64,000 nucleotides of DNA, taken from positions 1,674,001-1,738,000 of the forward strand of contig CALODT010000001.1 of the NCBI GenBank assembly GCA_942492205.1, given 5' to 3'. The DNA comes from UBA1847 sp942492205 (GTDB lineage Bacteria; Pseudomonadota; Gammaproteobacteria; Steroidobacterales; Woeseiaceae). The notes below the pieces were generated by a model. It saw only the letters and a list, made by a program, of their open reading frames with translations, ran no database searches and had not been told where the DNA came from. This document shows, piece by piece, positions 16,827 through 26,519 of this stretch (the stretch's first letter is position 1; the number at the start of each line of letters is the position of its first letter). The position numbers were made by a program, and so were the translations under genes.

Positions 16827-18041
16827 ATGGAACGATTAATCCCGACGAGTAACACACTCAAAGACGTACGCTACGAGATTCGCGGCCAGCTGGCGCATCG
16901 CGCGCTGGAACTGGAAAAGCGCGGCTACGAAATAATCTCCCTGAACATCGGCAACCCGGGCCTTTTCGGTTTCCGGACGCCGGAAACCATGCGCCTCGCG
17001 ATGATCGAAAATCTAGGGCAGGCAGAACCGTATTGTCACCAGAAAGGAATTTTCCCGGCTCGGGAAGCCGTCGTCATGCAGCAACAGAACCGCGGCGTTC
17101 TGAATGTCAGTGCGGAAGAGGTTTTCATTGGAAACGGGGTCAGCGAACTGATCGACCTGTCGTTACGCGCCTTGCTGAATCCCGGTGACGAGGTCCTGGT
17201 GCCGAGTCCGGACTACCCGCTATGGAGCGCTGCGGTGGCGCTGAACGGCGGCACTGCGCGGCATTATGCCTGCAAGCCGGAGCAGGGTTTTGTGCCGGAC
17301 ATGGAAGACGTCGAAAGACTGGTGACCGGCAATACCAAAGCGATCGTTATCATCAATCCGAACAACCCGAGCGGCGCCGTTTACGACAGAAAGACGCTCG
17401 GCGCGCTTATCGAGCTTGCCGAACGACACGGCCTCGTCATCATGTCGGACGAGATCTACGACAAGATGGTCTACGACGACGCTGAATTCGTGCCGCTCGC
17501 GCCGCTCGTAAAGAACACCTTATGCCTGACGTTTTCAGGACTCTCCAAAGTTTATCGTGCCTGCGGTTACCGAGTGGGATGGTGTGTATTCAGCGGCGAT
17601 CTGGATAAGGCCGCGGAATACCTGCACGGCATGGAACTGCTGTCGGCGCTGAGGCTCTGCAGCAACGTTCCCGGACAGTGGGCGGTGCAAACCGCGCTTG
17701 GCGGATTTCAGAGCATTAAAGAACTCGTGCAACCCGGCGGACGGCTATACCAGTCCAGGCAGGCAGTTATCGATCGCGTCGCAGCCAGCAAGTATCTCAG
17801 CGTACAGGCGCCAATGGGTGCGATGTACGCGTTTATTCGGCTGGACCCTCGTTTTGCGGGCCGAGTCGACGACCAGGCATTCGCGCTGGACCTGCTGGAA
17901 AATCACCACGTCCTCGTGGCTCCCGGCAGCAGTTTCAATACGCCTTATTCGGACCATTTTCGAATTACGACGCTGCCGGACATCGAGACCTTGTCGACGG
18001 TCTTCGATCGCATTGAAGATTGCCTGCAACAATACGCCTGA
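16827..18041 (+). CDS. alaA: alanine-type PLP aminotransferase
   Basis: 404 residues, the length of E. coli AlaA (glutamate-pyruvate aminotransferase), a fold-type I enzyme. Signatures are the N-terminal YEIRGQLAHRALELEKRG and LNIGNPGLFGF, then PSPDYPLW, INPNNPSGAVY and SDEIYDKMVYDD. The PLP-lysine motif reads SGLSKVYRACGYRVGW, and the Lys forms the Schiff base. It makes alanine from pyruvate and glutamate. Only three bases separate its stop from the AddB-like gene, so the three genes from here to 24000 are probably co-transcribed although unrelated in function. Confidence 0.92.
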   Translation: MERLIPTSNTLKDVRYEIRGQLAHRALELEKRGYEIISLNIGNPGLFGFRTPETMRLAMIENLGQAEPYCHQKGIFPAREAVVMQQQNRGVLNVSAEEVFIGNGVSELIDLSLRALLNPGDEVLVPSPDYPLWSAAVALNGGTARHYACKPEQGFVPDMEDVERLVTGNTKAIVIINPNNPSGAVYDRKTLGALIELAERHGLVIMSDEIYDKMVYDDAEFVPLAPLVKNTLCLTFSGLSKVYRACGYRVGWCVFSGDLDKAAEYLHGMELLSALRLCSNVPGQWAVQTALGGFQSIKELVQPGGRLYQSRQAVIDRVAASKYLSVQAPMGAMYAFIRLDPRFAGRVDDQAFALDLLENHHVLVAPGSSFNTPYSDHFRITTLPDIETLSTVFDRIEDCLQQYA

Positions 18042-18044
18042 CCG

Positions 18045-20633
18045 ATGTATGAGTGGCTTACGGAAGCGTTGCGCGGCTCGTCAACCGTAATCACAGCGAA
18101 TCGGCGCCTGGCCCGCGTGTTGCAACAGGAGCACGCCGGGCAGCAGCTCCGGCTCGAGAAATCGGCATGGGAAAGCCCGGCCATTTACTCCATGCGCGAT
18201 TGGCTCGTGCGCATGGCGCATAGCGCCACGCGGCAGGCAGAGCTTCCGACTCGCCTGAGTGCGCATCAGAGCCAGCTTCTCTGGGAGCGCTGCATTCTCA
18301 AAGAGTTTGCAGAGCCGCCCGCAGGCATTACCAGCCTGGTGCGCCTTTGCCGGGACGCCTGGCAGCGAATGGCGGACTGGCAGGTTTCAATAAGCGATGT
18401 GGCGCGCGCTGCGCAGAGCACCGATCATCGGCTGTTTGCAACGACCGCGGGCCGCTATCTCAGCTATCTGGAGCGCGAAGAGTGGGTGGACGATGCCAGC
18501 CTCGGCAGGCTGGTCAATGAACTCCTGCAAGCCGGTCGTCTGCGATGCCCGGAGCGGGCCACCTTCGTTGGTTTCGATCGTGTTACCCCCCTCGTTGCTG
18601 CCACACGCGACACACTCGCGGCGACCGGCACCGAGATTCACAGCATGCCGGCGCGACCACTGGCAGAGCACATCGAGCTGCAGTCTTTCGACTCCGTAGA
18701 GGCGGAAATGCGCGGCGCCGGAGCATGGGCTCGCCAGCGACTCGAAAATTCGCCGCAAGAGGCGATTGCGATCATCGCCGTCAATCTCGAGCAGCGTGCG
18801 ACGCAGGTGGCGCAGCTGGTGCGGGACGGACTGGTACCCGGCTGGCAATACGCGGCACCTGCGGTGGCGCAGGCCCTCAATGCCTCATACGGGCGTAAGC
18901 TGAGCGACTATCCCGCGGTCTCTGTCGCGCTGTTGGTGATCGCCTGGCTGGTGCGGGATATTTCCTCTATCGAGCTTGCCCACCTTATGCGGACTTCGTC
19001 GCTGGGTTCCGCATCAATGGGTGGACGTACACGCCTCGAACTCAAGCTACGGCAGCTGCCTGATCGGGCATGGACACCGGCAAGAGTGTCTGCGATGTTC
19101 CGGGGTCAAGACGGCGACACGCCGACCGGCGAATGGCTGGACATGATTGCCTACCTGAGCAAGGCGCGGCGAGCGCTTAAAGCAAGTGCGTCGCCGGCTG
19201 ACTGGGCGCTGTATATCGATAACGCGCTTGCCGCCTGTGGATGGCCCGGGCAGGAATCCCTGTCAAGTTTCGACTTTCAGCTGGTTAACCGCTGGCGCGA
19301 CATGTTGAACGAGCTGGCACGCCTGGATCTTGTCAGCCCCGCAATGAACCTCAAGACAGCCATTCGACGCCTGGAGCTAATGGCGGCGGAGACGATATTC
19401 CAGCCTGAGTCGATTCCCGGCGCGGTCCAGCTCATGGGGCCGCTGGAGGCCTCCGGCGCCGAGTTCGACGCGATCTGGATCAGCGGCACCACGGCGGCCA
19501 ACTGGCCGCCACCGGGCAATCCATCGCCGCTGCTCGCAAGATCACTGCAGCGCCGCTTGGGGATGCCGGATGCCGAGCCTTCCGACACGCTGGAGTATGC
19601 ACAGAGCCTGCTGCTTCACTTAGGCAGTGCCGCGCGTACCGTCGTGTGCAGCTACGCGGCGCACGACGATGACGCGGAACAGTCACCGAGTGCGTTACTG
19701 GAAGGGCTGGGCGTGCGATCTGCGGCGGCGGTGACGGATCCGGGCTGGCATGCATCGCGGCTTGCAGCGCCTGGCATGACGGTCGTCGCCAGGGACCCGG
19801 TTCCTCGCATGCGCAGTGGGGAACGCCTTGCGGGCGGGGCCGGTGTCATACAGCGGCAGCTGAATGATCCTCTGTCCGCATTTATCGTGGGTCGCCTCGG
19901 CGTTGCGTACCTGCCCGTGCAGGCAGTCGGACTGCCGGCCGCATTGCGCGGCAACCTGATTCACGACGCGCTGTACCGACTCTATATTGACACGCCAACC
20001 CGGCTTGAAATCGCTGCGTGGACCGAGCAGCAGATTGAGATGCGTGTCGACGGTGCGGTCCGGGTCGCTTTTGGTCGACATGAGCGCAATACGGACGAGG
20101 CCCTGAGTCAGCTGCTGGCGCTCGAGAAAAAGCGTGTTGCAAGGCTGGCAAAAGCGCTCATCGAAGCGGACCTTGCGCGAGGAGAATTCAGTATTTCAGC
20201 GGTTGAGCAAGAGGTGACGTTGCAGGAAGCGGAGGTTCGCCTGCAGCTGCGCATTGATCGTATCGATCGGCATGCGGACGGCACGCTCGAAATTCTGGAC
20301 TACAAGACCGGCGTAAAAAGGACGCTGCTCGATAGCAGCGGCGAGCCAAAGGAAATACAGCTGGTCGCGTATGCTCTGGCTCTCGACGAGCCGGTGTCCG
20401 CGATGGCGCTGGTAAACGTGGACTCGCGCGAAGTGAGTTTTCAGGGAGCTGGCAGCGGTTACCGACTGGCCGATGATTGGGATTCTGCGCTGCATGCCTG
20501 GAAGGAGCTGGTGCGCTCGGCCTGCCGAAACCTGAGTGACGGCGATGTTCGCGTGAATGCACTGCAAGGCGTCAAAGACGCGCGACCGCTTAACCTGCTG
20601 AGTCGCTACACGGAGCTTGTTCGTGGATCATGA
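18045..20633 (+). CDS. AddB-like nuclease subunit (PD-(D/E)XK), DNA repair
   Basis: 862 residues, matching the proteobacterial 'probable DNA repair protein' family that replaces AddB/RecC next to an AddA-like helicase. The N-terminal part is an inactivated helicase-like fold (TVITANRRLARVLQQEHAG; LMGPLEASGAEFDAIWISG near residues 465-485). The C-terminal nuclease carries ALRGNLIHDALYRLY and the PD-(D/E)XK core LEILDYKTG (about residues 747-755), in which D and K are catalytic. With the next gene it would process double-strand breaks and load RecA. No Fe-S cysteine set is evident. Its last 11 bases overlap the start of the helicase gene. Confidence 0.88.
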   Translation: MYEWLTEALRGSSTVITANRRLARVLQQEHAGQQLRLEKSAWESPAIYSMRDWLVRMAHSATRQAELPTRLSAHQSQLLWERCILKEFAEPPAGITSLVRLCRDAWQRMADWQVSISDVARAAQSTDHRLFATTAGRYLSYLEREEWVDDASLGRLVNELLQAGRLRCPERATFVGFDRVTPLVAATRDTLAATGTEIHSMPARPLAEHIELQSFDSVEAEMRGAGAWARQRLENSPQEAIAIIAVNLEQRATQVAQLVRDGLVPGWQYAAPAVAQALNASYGRKLSDYPAVSVALLVIAWLVRDISSIELAHLMRTSSLGSASMGGRTRLELKLRQLPDRAWTPARVSAMFRGQDGDTPTGEWLDMIAYLSKARRALKASASPADWALYIDNALAACGWPGQESLSSFDFQLVNRWRDMLNELARLDLVSPAMNLKTAIRRLELMAAETIFQPESIPGAVQLMGPLEASGAEFDAIWISGTTAANWPPPGNPSPLLARSLQRRLGMPDAEPSDTLEYAQSLLLHLGSAARTVVCSYAAHDDDAEQSPSALLEGLGVRSAAAVTDPGWHASRLAAPGMTVVARDPVPRMRSGERLAGGAGVIQRQLNDPLSAFIVGRLGVAYLPVQAVGLPAALRGNLIHDALYRLYIDTPTRLEIAAWTEQQIEMRVDGAVRVAFGRHERNTDEALSQLLALEKKRVARLAKALIEADLARGEFSISAVEQEVTLQEAEVRLQLRIDRIDRHADGTLEILDYKTGVKRTLLDSSGEPKEIQLVAYALALDEPVSAMALVNVDSREVSFQGAGSGYRLADDWDSALHAWKELVRSACRNLSDGDVRVNALQGVKDARPLNLLSRYTELVRGS

Positions 20634-23600
20634 CGCGCAACTGATCAGGGACGACGAGCAGGCACGACGGCTGTCGCTGGATGTCTCCAGGTCGTTTATC
20701 GTGCAAGCGCCGGCGGGCTCTGGCAAGACGGAACTGCTTATCCAGCGCTTCCTCAAATTGCTGTCTGTCGTCGATCACCCGGAAGAAGTTATCGCAATAA
20801 CGTTCACGCGCAAAGCGGCAGCGGAAATGCAGTTCAGGGTATTGAGCGCGCTCAAGCGGGCACATGGAGGCGAACAGCCGGCACAGCAACATCAGCAGCT
20901 GACGCATGCCTTGGCTCAGGCTGCGCTGGAGCGCGACCGGCAACATGGCTGGCAGCTCATCTCGAACCCGCGACGCTTGCGCATACAGACGCTTGATTCG
21001 CTCAACGCGATGATCGCCCGTTTGCGTCCTATCAGTTCCCCGGAGAGTGCCAGCGGCGTGCGTATCGCCGTGGATGCCGAACTCAAAGGGCTCTACCGGG
21101 CAGCGGCGCTCGCGACACTCGACTGGCTGGCTGAGAACGGCGCAATGCAGGACGCTACTCGCGAAGTCCTTCTGCACATCGACAACAACACCTGGAGCTA
21201 TCTCGCTTACCTGTCACAAATGCTGGCGACACGTGATCAGTGGCTGCCGTTCGTCGGCAGTGGCTTGCTGTCGGACGAAGAGTCAGCTGCGTTGCGCACT
21301 CGCTTCGAGGACAACCTGCGACACGTGGTTGGCGAGCATTTGCGACGAACGGCAGCGGCAATGACCGACGAGATAGCGGCCGAACTGCTGCCCCTGCAGC
21401 GTTATGCACTCGACGCGCTGTCGGATGATGCCACTTCGTCTGGCGCCGCAGCACGCCACGCGACGACCTTGCCCGACGCAGATCCTGATGCGGTTGAGGG
21501 ATGGCTGGAACTGAGCGAATTGCTGTTGACGAAAACGGGGGAGTTTCGCAAAAGGGTGGACAAGCGGCAGGGATTTCCGCCCGGGGACAACGGTCAGAAA
21601 GCTGCCATGCACGATTTGCTGGAGCGGCTGAGCGGGCAACAGCAGCTCGCCGAATTGCTGCACGGCGTTCGGGCACTGCCGCCGGTGCGTTACAGCGACG
21701 ACCAATGGAGGGTGTTACTGGCGCTGTTTCGCCTGCTGCCATTGTCGGTCTCCGAGCTGAAACGGCTGTTCTCGGTGCACGGCGTTTCAGACCATACCGA
21801 GATAGCGCTCACTGCCGCTTCTGCGCTTGGCACCGCCGGGAACCCCGGTGACGTGGCGTTGCTGTTGGACTATCAGGTCAGGCACCTGCTGGTCGACGAA
21901 ATGCAGGATACGTCCAGTGCGCAATACCGCATGCTCGAAGCGCTGACGGGCGGATGGCAGCACGGCGATGGACGGACTCTGTACTGCGTTGGTGATCCGA
22001 TGCAGTCGATTTATCGTTTTCGCAATGCGGAAGTTGGACAGTTCCTGCTGGCGCGAAAGCACGGTATTGGGGACGTCAGGCTCGAGCCACTGCTGTTGCG
22101 GCGGAATTTTCGCTCCGGGCAATTCCTGGTCGACTGGTTCAACACGGTATTTCCGGAGATCCTGGCACCTGTCGATGAGCCGCTCAGTGGTGCCGTTGCG
22201 TACTCTGACGCGGTCAGTGCTCCGCAGTTGGCGGGCATCGGCGATTGTCAGGTGCACCCGGTTTTTGACAGCGAGACCGGGCATGAGGCCGAGGTCGGCT
22301 GCCGGGTGATTCGGAAAATCCTGGCGGGCCATCCTGACGATGAGATTGCGGTGTTGGTGCGCAGCCGAACGCAATTGCCGGATTTGCTGACATCGCTACG
22401 CGAAGCAGGGATCGAGTATCGCGCCATCGAAATCGATCGGCTTACAGACCTGCCTGAGATTATCGAGGTGCTGGCGCTCACCCGCGCCGCCGTGCACCAG
22501 GGCGATCGGCTTGCCTGGCTGGCGCTGTTGCGCGCGCCCTGGATCGGCCTCGACTGGAGCGACCTGCATTCGCTGACGGTGAACGATACCAGGAGTACGG
22601 TCTGGGAATTGTTGCAGGACATGGAACGACTGGGAGCGTTATCCGATCGCGGCCGGGATGCGATCGAAACAGCCAGACCTGTGCTCGCGGAGCTGGTCGC
22701 ACCGCGGCGGGTGCAGGATCTTCGTGCACTCGTCGAGACCACCTGGTTTCGCCTCGGCGGTCCTGCGATTCTCAGCGACGCGTACTCGGTTGCCAATGTT
22801 TACCGATATTTCGACGTGCTGGAAAAACACCAGCGCAGGGGCTCGCTGGACGATGTCGCCGAGCTCGAGGCGGTACTCGATCAGGAGCGGGTTTCCAGCG
22901 ATGTGAAGGCACGGCTGCAGGTCATGACCATGCATCGCGCCAAAGGGCTCGAGTTCGAGCACGTCGTGCTCTACGGTCTCGGGCGGCTGCCGGGCAGTGG
23001 TGAGCAGCGCGTACTCTCGTGGTTCGATGTACCGGACGAACACGGGTTTCAGAGAAAGGTGATCAGCCCGGTGGGGCCTCGCGCCGATCTGACGCGCGAC
23101 CCGGTACATCGCTTCATCGAACTTAGCGAAGCCGCCAAAGACCGGCATGAGCAGGCTCGTCTGCTATACGTCGCCTGCACGCGCGCCCGCAAGACGCTCC
23201 ACCTGGTCGGGCACACGACCGTGGCGCCCGACGGTACCTGCTGCAAGCCGGCGGTCAAACGGAGCTTGCTGCACCTGTTGTGGCCAGCGCTCGAGCCGCA
23301 CTATGCAAAGGCCTTTTGCGAGACGACCCATGCGGACGCGAGTAATGCGGCCGGGCCCTGGATCCAGCCGGTTCTGCGCCGCTTCCAGTCCGGATGGTCA
23401 CTGCCGTCGGTGGCGGCTCTGCCGGGAGCCCGGACAGAGGGCCCGTCGCTGGCGGACGATCAGCCGGTCGAATTCTATTGGGTGGGTACGGAGGCGCGGC
23501 TTGCCGGAACGGTCGTGCATCGATGGTTGCATGCCTTCGCCGAAGAGCGCGCACGAGCAGAGCTCGCCGCGTTGTCCGGTTATCGCCCCGTTACCCAACG

Positions 23601-24000
23601 CTGGCTGAAGGAAATGGGCGTGGGCGACATCATGGCGAACGATATTGCCGGACGCGTCGAGGTCGCTCTGCAAAATATTATTCAAGATGAGAAAGGCCAG
23701 TGGGTCATGCATGGCGAGGGGCGGGCAGAGCTGCCACTCACCGGCCTGTATGACGGCGCAGTGGAGTCTGTAATTCTCGATCGTGTCCGAGTCGACGAGG
23801 ACGGCACTCACTGGATCATCGATTACAAGACGAGCGCGCACGAAGGCGGCAACCTGGAAGGTTTCCTGCGGGCTGAAGCCGAGCGATACAGGCCGCAGCT
23901 CAAGAAATACAAGGCAATCTATAGTGCGTATGCAGGCGCGCCCGTGCGCTGCGCTTTGTATTTCCCACTCCTGCAGACTTTCCGGGAAGTGGAGATTTAG
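20623..24000 (+). CDS. AddA-like UvrD/Rep helicase-nuclease
   Basis: About 1125 residues, superfamily 1 helicase with a C-terminal RecB-type nuclease. Motifs in order: Walker A APAGSGKTELLIQRFL, motif Ia ITFTRKAAAEM, motif II LLVDEMQDTSSAQYRML, motif III VGDPMQSIYRFRNAEV, motif V MTMHRAKGLEFEHVVLYGL and motif VI LLYVACTRARKTLHL. The nuclease core is WIIDYKTSAHEGG near the C-terminus. A TTG at 20617 is in frame, but GGAG seven bases before the GTG at 20623 favours the GTG. The overlap with the AddB-like gene implies coupling. The pair stands in for RecBCD, of which there is no trace here. Confidence 0.92.
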   Translation: MDHDAQLIRDDEQARRLSLDVSRSFIVQAPAGSGKTELLIQRFLKLLSVVDHPEEVIAITFTRKAAAEMQFRVLSALKRAHGGEQPAQQHQQLTHALAQAALERDRQHGWQLISNPRRLRIQTLDSLNAMIARLRPISSPESASGVRIAVDAELKGLYRAAALATLDWLAENGAMQDATREVLLHIDNNTWSYLAYLSQMLATRDQWLPFVGSGLLSDEESAALRTRFEDNLRHVVGEHLRRTAAAMTDEIAAELLPLQRYALDALSDDATSSGAAARHATTLPDADPDAVEGWLELSELLLTKTGEFRKRVDKRQGFPPGDNGQKAAMHDLLERLSGQQQLAELLHGVRALPPVRYSDDQWRVLLALFRLLPLSVSELKRLFSVHGVSDHTEIALTAASALGTAGNPGDVALLLDYQVRHLLVDEMQDTSSAQYRMLEALTGGWQHGDGRTLYCVGDPMQSIYRFRNAEVGQFLLARKHGIGDVRLEPLLLRRNFRSGQFLVDWFNTVFPEILAPVDEPLSGAVAYSDAVSAPQLAGIGDCQVHPVFDSETGHEAEVGCRVIRKILAGHPDDEIAVLVRSRTQLPDLLTSLREAGIEYRAIEIDRLTDLPEIIEVLALTRAAVHQGDRLAWLALLRAPWIGLDWSDLHSLTVNDTRSTVWELLQDMERLGALSDRGRDAIETARPVLAELVAPRRVQDLRALVETTWFRLGGPAILSDAYSVANVYRYFDVLEKHQRRGSLDDVAELEAVLDQERVSSDVKARLQVMTMHRAKGLEFEHVVLYGLGRLPGSGEQRVLSWFDVPDEHGFQRKVISPVGPRADLTRDPVHRFIELSEAAKDRHEQARLLYVACTRARKTLHLVGHTTVAPDGTCCKPAVKRSLLHLLWPALEPHYAKAFCETTHADASNAAGPWIQPVLRRFQSGWSLPSVAALPGARTEGPSLADDQPVEFYWVGTEARLAGTVVHRWLHAFAEERARAELAALSGYRPVTQRWLKEMGVGDIMANDIAGRVEVALQNIIQDEKGQWVMHGEGRAELPLTGLYDGAVESVILDRVRVDEDGTHWIIDYKTSAHEGGNLEGFLRAEAERYRPQLKKYKAIYSAYAGAPVRCALYFPLLQTFREVEI

Positions 24001-24014
24001 ACAGCACTCCTGCC

Positions 24015-24755
24015 CTAGAGTGTGCCCTCAAGACGTAGCTCACGCTGCCCGCGTTCGTCTGCTGAACCGAGGTATTCCAGCTGTCGCTTCAGGCTTGCCG
24101 GTGCCTCCGGTGCGGCGATCACCTTGCCGAGGAATTGATAATTTCGATCCTCGCTGAGCTGCAGGCTGCCTGCCAGGTCGAGAACACCGTCGGTGTCCTC
24201 GATCGTTGCGGCAATCCCGTTGTTTTGCGTGAAAAACTCGGCCTCGTAGCCGCCAAGTGGTTCCCGGCTGAGTCGCGGCGCCAGCAGCCTGCTAACGCGC
24301 AGCGTACCGCTCGCTGCGACCGGCAGGCCATCCCGTACGACGATTCGATCAAATTGCAGGCTGGCATCGCCTTGCAGACCTTGAACATTGACGGCATCTG
24401 CGAACAGGCTGAGTGGCAATGCGGCGGCCAGGTCCGATACACGCAGTGTACCGCCAAGGCCAATGCCTACGTTCGCTTCGACAAAGCCGGCGACAGGTGA
24501 TGCCTTGAAATGAAAGTTCGCTTGCCCGGTAAACAGTCTGAGCGGATTTATTGTCCAGGCAACGTCTTTAAAGTAAATGCCTTCCACATTCATCGCATCC
24601 GCATTCCCACGCCATACGGTGCCGTGAATGCCACTCATGGCGATGCTCGGCGGTGCGGCCCACTGGTAGGCGACACGCGCGGGAAACATCAATAGCAATG
24701 CAGCGATGAGCGTCAGGACCGCGACGATCAGTAGTCCGCGTCTTGTCTTGATCAA
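24015..24755 (-). CDS. gspN: type II secretion system protein N
   Basis: 246 residues with an N-terminal membrane anchor (GLLIVAVLTLIAALLLMFPARVA) and a periplasmic domain. The domain has the GspN-type WTINPLRLFTGQANFHFKAS and a late LSEDRNYQFLGKV. GspN is the last, non-universal gene of gsp operons and its role is unclear. Its ATG overlaps the gspM stop by four bases. It converges on the AddA-like gene with only 14 bases between them. gspD, which often follows gspN in related operons, is absent. Confidence 0.87.
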   Translation of the reverse strand: MIKTRRGLLIVAVLTLIAALLLMFPARVAYQWAAPPSIAMSGIHGTVWRGNADAMNVEGIYFKDVAWTINPLRLFTGQANFHFKASPVAGFVEANVGIGLGGTLRVSDLAAALPLSLFADAVNVQGLQGDASLQFDRIVVRDGLPVAASGTLRVSRLLAPRLSREPLGGYEAEFFTQNNGIAATIEDTDGVLDLAGSLQLSEDRNYQFLGKVIAAPEAPASLKRQLEYLGSADERGQRELRLEGTL

Positions 24756-25243
24756 AGAGCGCGCTCCAGTGTCAGCGTCGCATTAATACGCCCGGCGCCC
24801 GACTGCGAGCCCTTCGACAGGCTTCCTGCCTGCACGTGCATGGAATACTGATTGCTGAGATCGCCAAGCCAGAGGATGAGGTCATCGAAAGCAACGTTCT
24901 CAAACTCCACTCGCACACCGTTGCTCGAGGTAGGCTGGCTGCGGCGGCGAAACTGTTCGAGTTGCCGGCTTCTCAGTGTCTGATCGACGATGATGATCGG
25001 TGATTGCTGACTGGCGCCGCCGGCATTGCTTTTGGCAGGACCGCTGGCTTGTGCCATTCCGTGCAGCGGTGCAAGTTCAGCCAGCGAGTTCTGCCAGTTG
25101 CTGACGCTTGTCGCCATGCTCTGGTGATTACGGTCAAGCGGCGCCCAGACCAGGCCGTAGACCAGCGCAATCACGACGATTACGGCGCCGAATGCGACAA
25201 ATAGCTGTTCGCGCGTTTCCAGCCCTTCGAACCAGTTCCTCAT
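24752..25243 (-). CDS. gspM: type II secretion system protein M
   Basis: 163 residues. A single N-terminal membrane helix (EQLFVAFGAVIVVIALVYGL) is followed by a short periplasmic ferredoxin-like domain containing SNGVRVEFENVAFDDLILWL. GspM pairs with GspL in the inner-membrane assembly platform. Start and stop overlap gspL and gspN by four bases each (ATGA), so translation is coupled. Confidence 0.88.
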   Translation of the reverse strand: MRNWFEGLETREQLFVAFGAVIVVIALVYGLVWAPLDRNHQSMATSVSNWQNSLAELAPLHGMAQASGPAKSNAGGASQQSPIIIVDQTLRSRQLEQFRRRSQPTSSNGVRVEFENVAFDDLILWLGDLSNQYSMHVQAGSLSKGSQSGAGRINATLTLERAL

Positions 25244-26505
25244 GATCCCGCCTCGCGGATTTGGATTCGGCTGCTGATTTCATCGGCGACCTGGTCCGTC
25301 GACTGAATGGACGCCCTGAAACGACCCGAGGCACTGACCAGCTTCTGGATATTGTCCAACGTCGCGACGTCGGGCGAGGTAATGCGCACGTCAATCACGC
25401 CAGCACGATAGCTGATGGTCTCGATGCGGGCGCTGGAGTTCTGCGCCATGGCTTCGCTCAGTTGTCTGATCGACGGTAAAAAGACCTGCGGACCGGTCGC
25501 CGCGCCGAGCCCCTGCTTGATAGAGCGCACGGCGTTGATCGGATCCAGCACCTCGCGCGTGTCGCCGGGTCTGAGCTTCCGGTATTCCTCCGTGAAGCGG
25601 GTCTGCAGGGTCGCCTCTTCCTCCGCCAGGCGGTAGTAGTCGACAGTTTTGCCAACGAAGCCGACCAGCATGAGACCGAGCAGCAGGACGGCCGCGGTTC
25701 GCCATGGCTTCAGCTGCGATCGATAATCCGACTTCGCGCCGTAGCGGCCCTGCAAGAGATTGACACCCGCACCGGTGGCAACCGTGACAGCCAGTTTCGG
25801 CAGTACACCGTCAGCCAGGAGGTTGATGTCAACGCTGTGCAGTTCATGCCGCAGCGCTATCCAGTCATGGGTGAAGCGCTCCTCGTCAGCAGGATCGCAA
25901 TAGGCAACGAGATGGCCGTCTGGTTCGGGCGTGTCACCGTCTTCGTCAGTGAGATCACCCAAAACGCCGGCAGCGACCAGCGTGTCGCTGGGCCGCACGC
26001 CCTGCATGGCGAATTCGGTATTGGCACCGTCGTTGAAGTAGATGCAGTCCCGGTCAACCATGAGACTCAGGGTTCCCGGGATACGGGCAAGCCCGTAATT
26101 GTCAGGAACCATCTGGCTTGGCTCTATTCCGGCGGCGGCGAGATCGGCCATCCAGGCATCCATTTTTTCGCGCGAAACCACCGCAACGGGCAGCTGCCCA
26201 TCATCACGCCGTTGCCCCGACGCGAAGTGCAGATTCTCTACGTCTTCAGCCAGGCTTTCCTCGAGCGCGAACGGCAAGGCAGCTCGTAAACGCGCGCCGC
26301 CACGGATTGGGATACTGACGGATGTCGTAATGGCATCCGTTGCCGGCACCAGTACGATCACAGGCCGGCCGGCGACATCTGCAGCGGCTTGCTCGAGCGA
26401 GCCGCTTGCCGGGCCACCCCGGCGCGTACCGTTGTTGTCGACGGCTATCCACTCGGCTGCGTCGTCGGACGTGCGGCCCAGGCGAATTACAAGAAACTCG
26501 GCCAT
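25240..26505 (-). CDS. gspL: type II secretion system protein L
   Basis: 421 residues. A cytoplasmic actin-like domain (1-250) includes IPIRGGARLRAALPFALEE and GNGINL-like GAGVNLLQGRYG. One membrane segment (TAAVLLLGLMLVGFVGKTV) follows, then a periplasmic ferredoxin-like domain. GspL recruits the ATPase GspE to the membrane; gspE is not present in the window. Fourteen bases lie between it and gspK, and it overlaps gspM by four. Confidence 0.92.
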   Translation of the reverse strand: MAEFLVIRLGRTSDDAAEWIAVDNNGTRRGGPASGSLEQAAADVAGRPVIVLVPATDAITTSVSIPIRGGARLRAALPFALEESLAEDVENLHFASGQRRDDGQLPVAVVSREKMDAWMADLAAAGIEPSQMVPDNYGLARIPGTLSLMVDRDCIYFNDGANTEFAMQGVRPSDTLVAAGVLGDLTDEDGDTPEPDGHLVAYCDPADEERFTHDWIALRHELHSVDINLLADGVLPKLAVTVATGAGVNLLQGRYGAKSDYRSQLKPWRTAAVLLLGLMLVGFVGKTVDYYRLAEEEATLQTRFTEEYRKLRPGDTREVLDPINAVRSIKQGLGAATGPQVFLPSIRQLSEAMAQNSSARIETISYRAGVIDVRITSPDVATLDNIQKLVSASGRFRASIQSTDQVADEISSRIQIREAGS

Positions 26506-26519
26506 GCTCAGTGGATCCT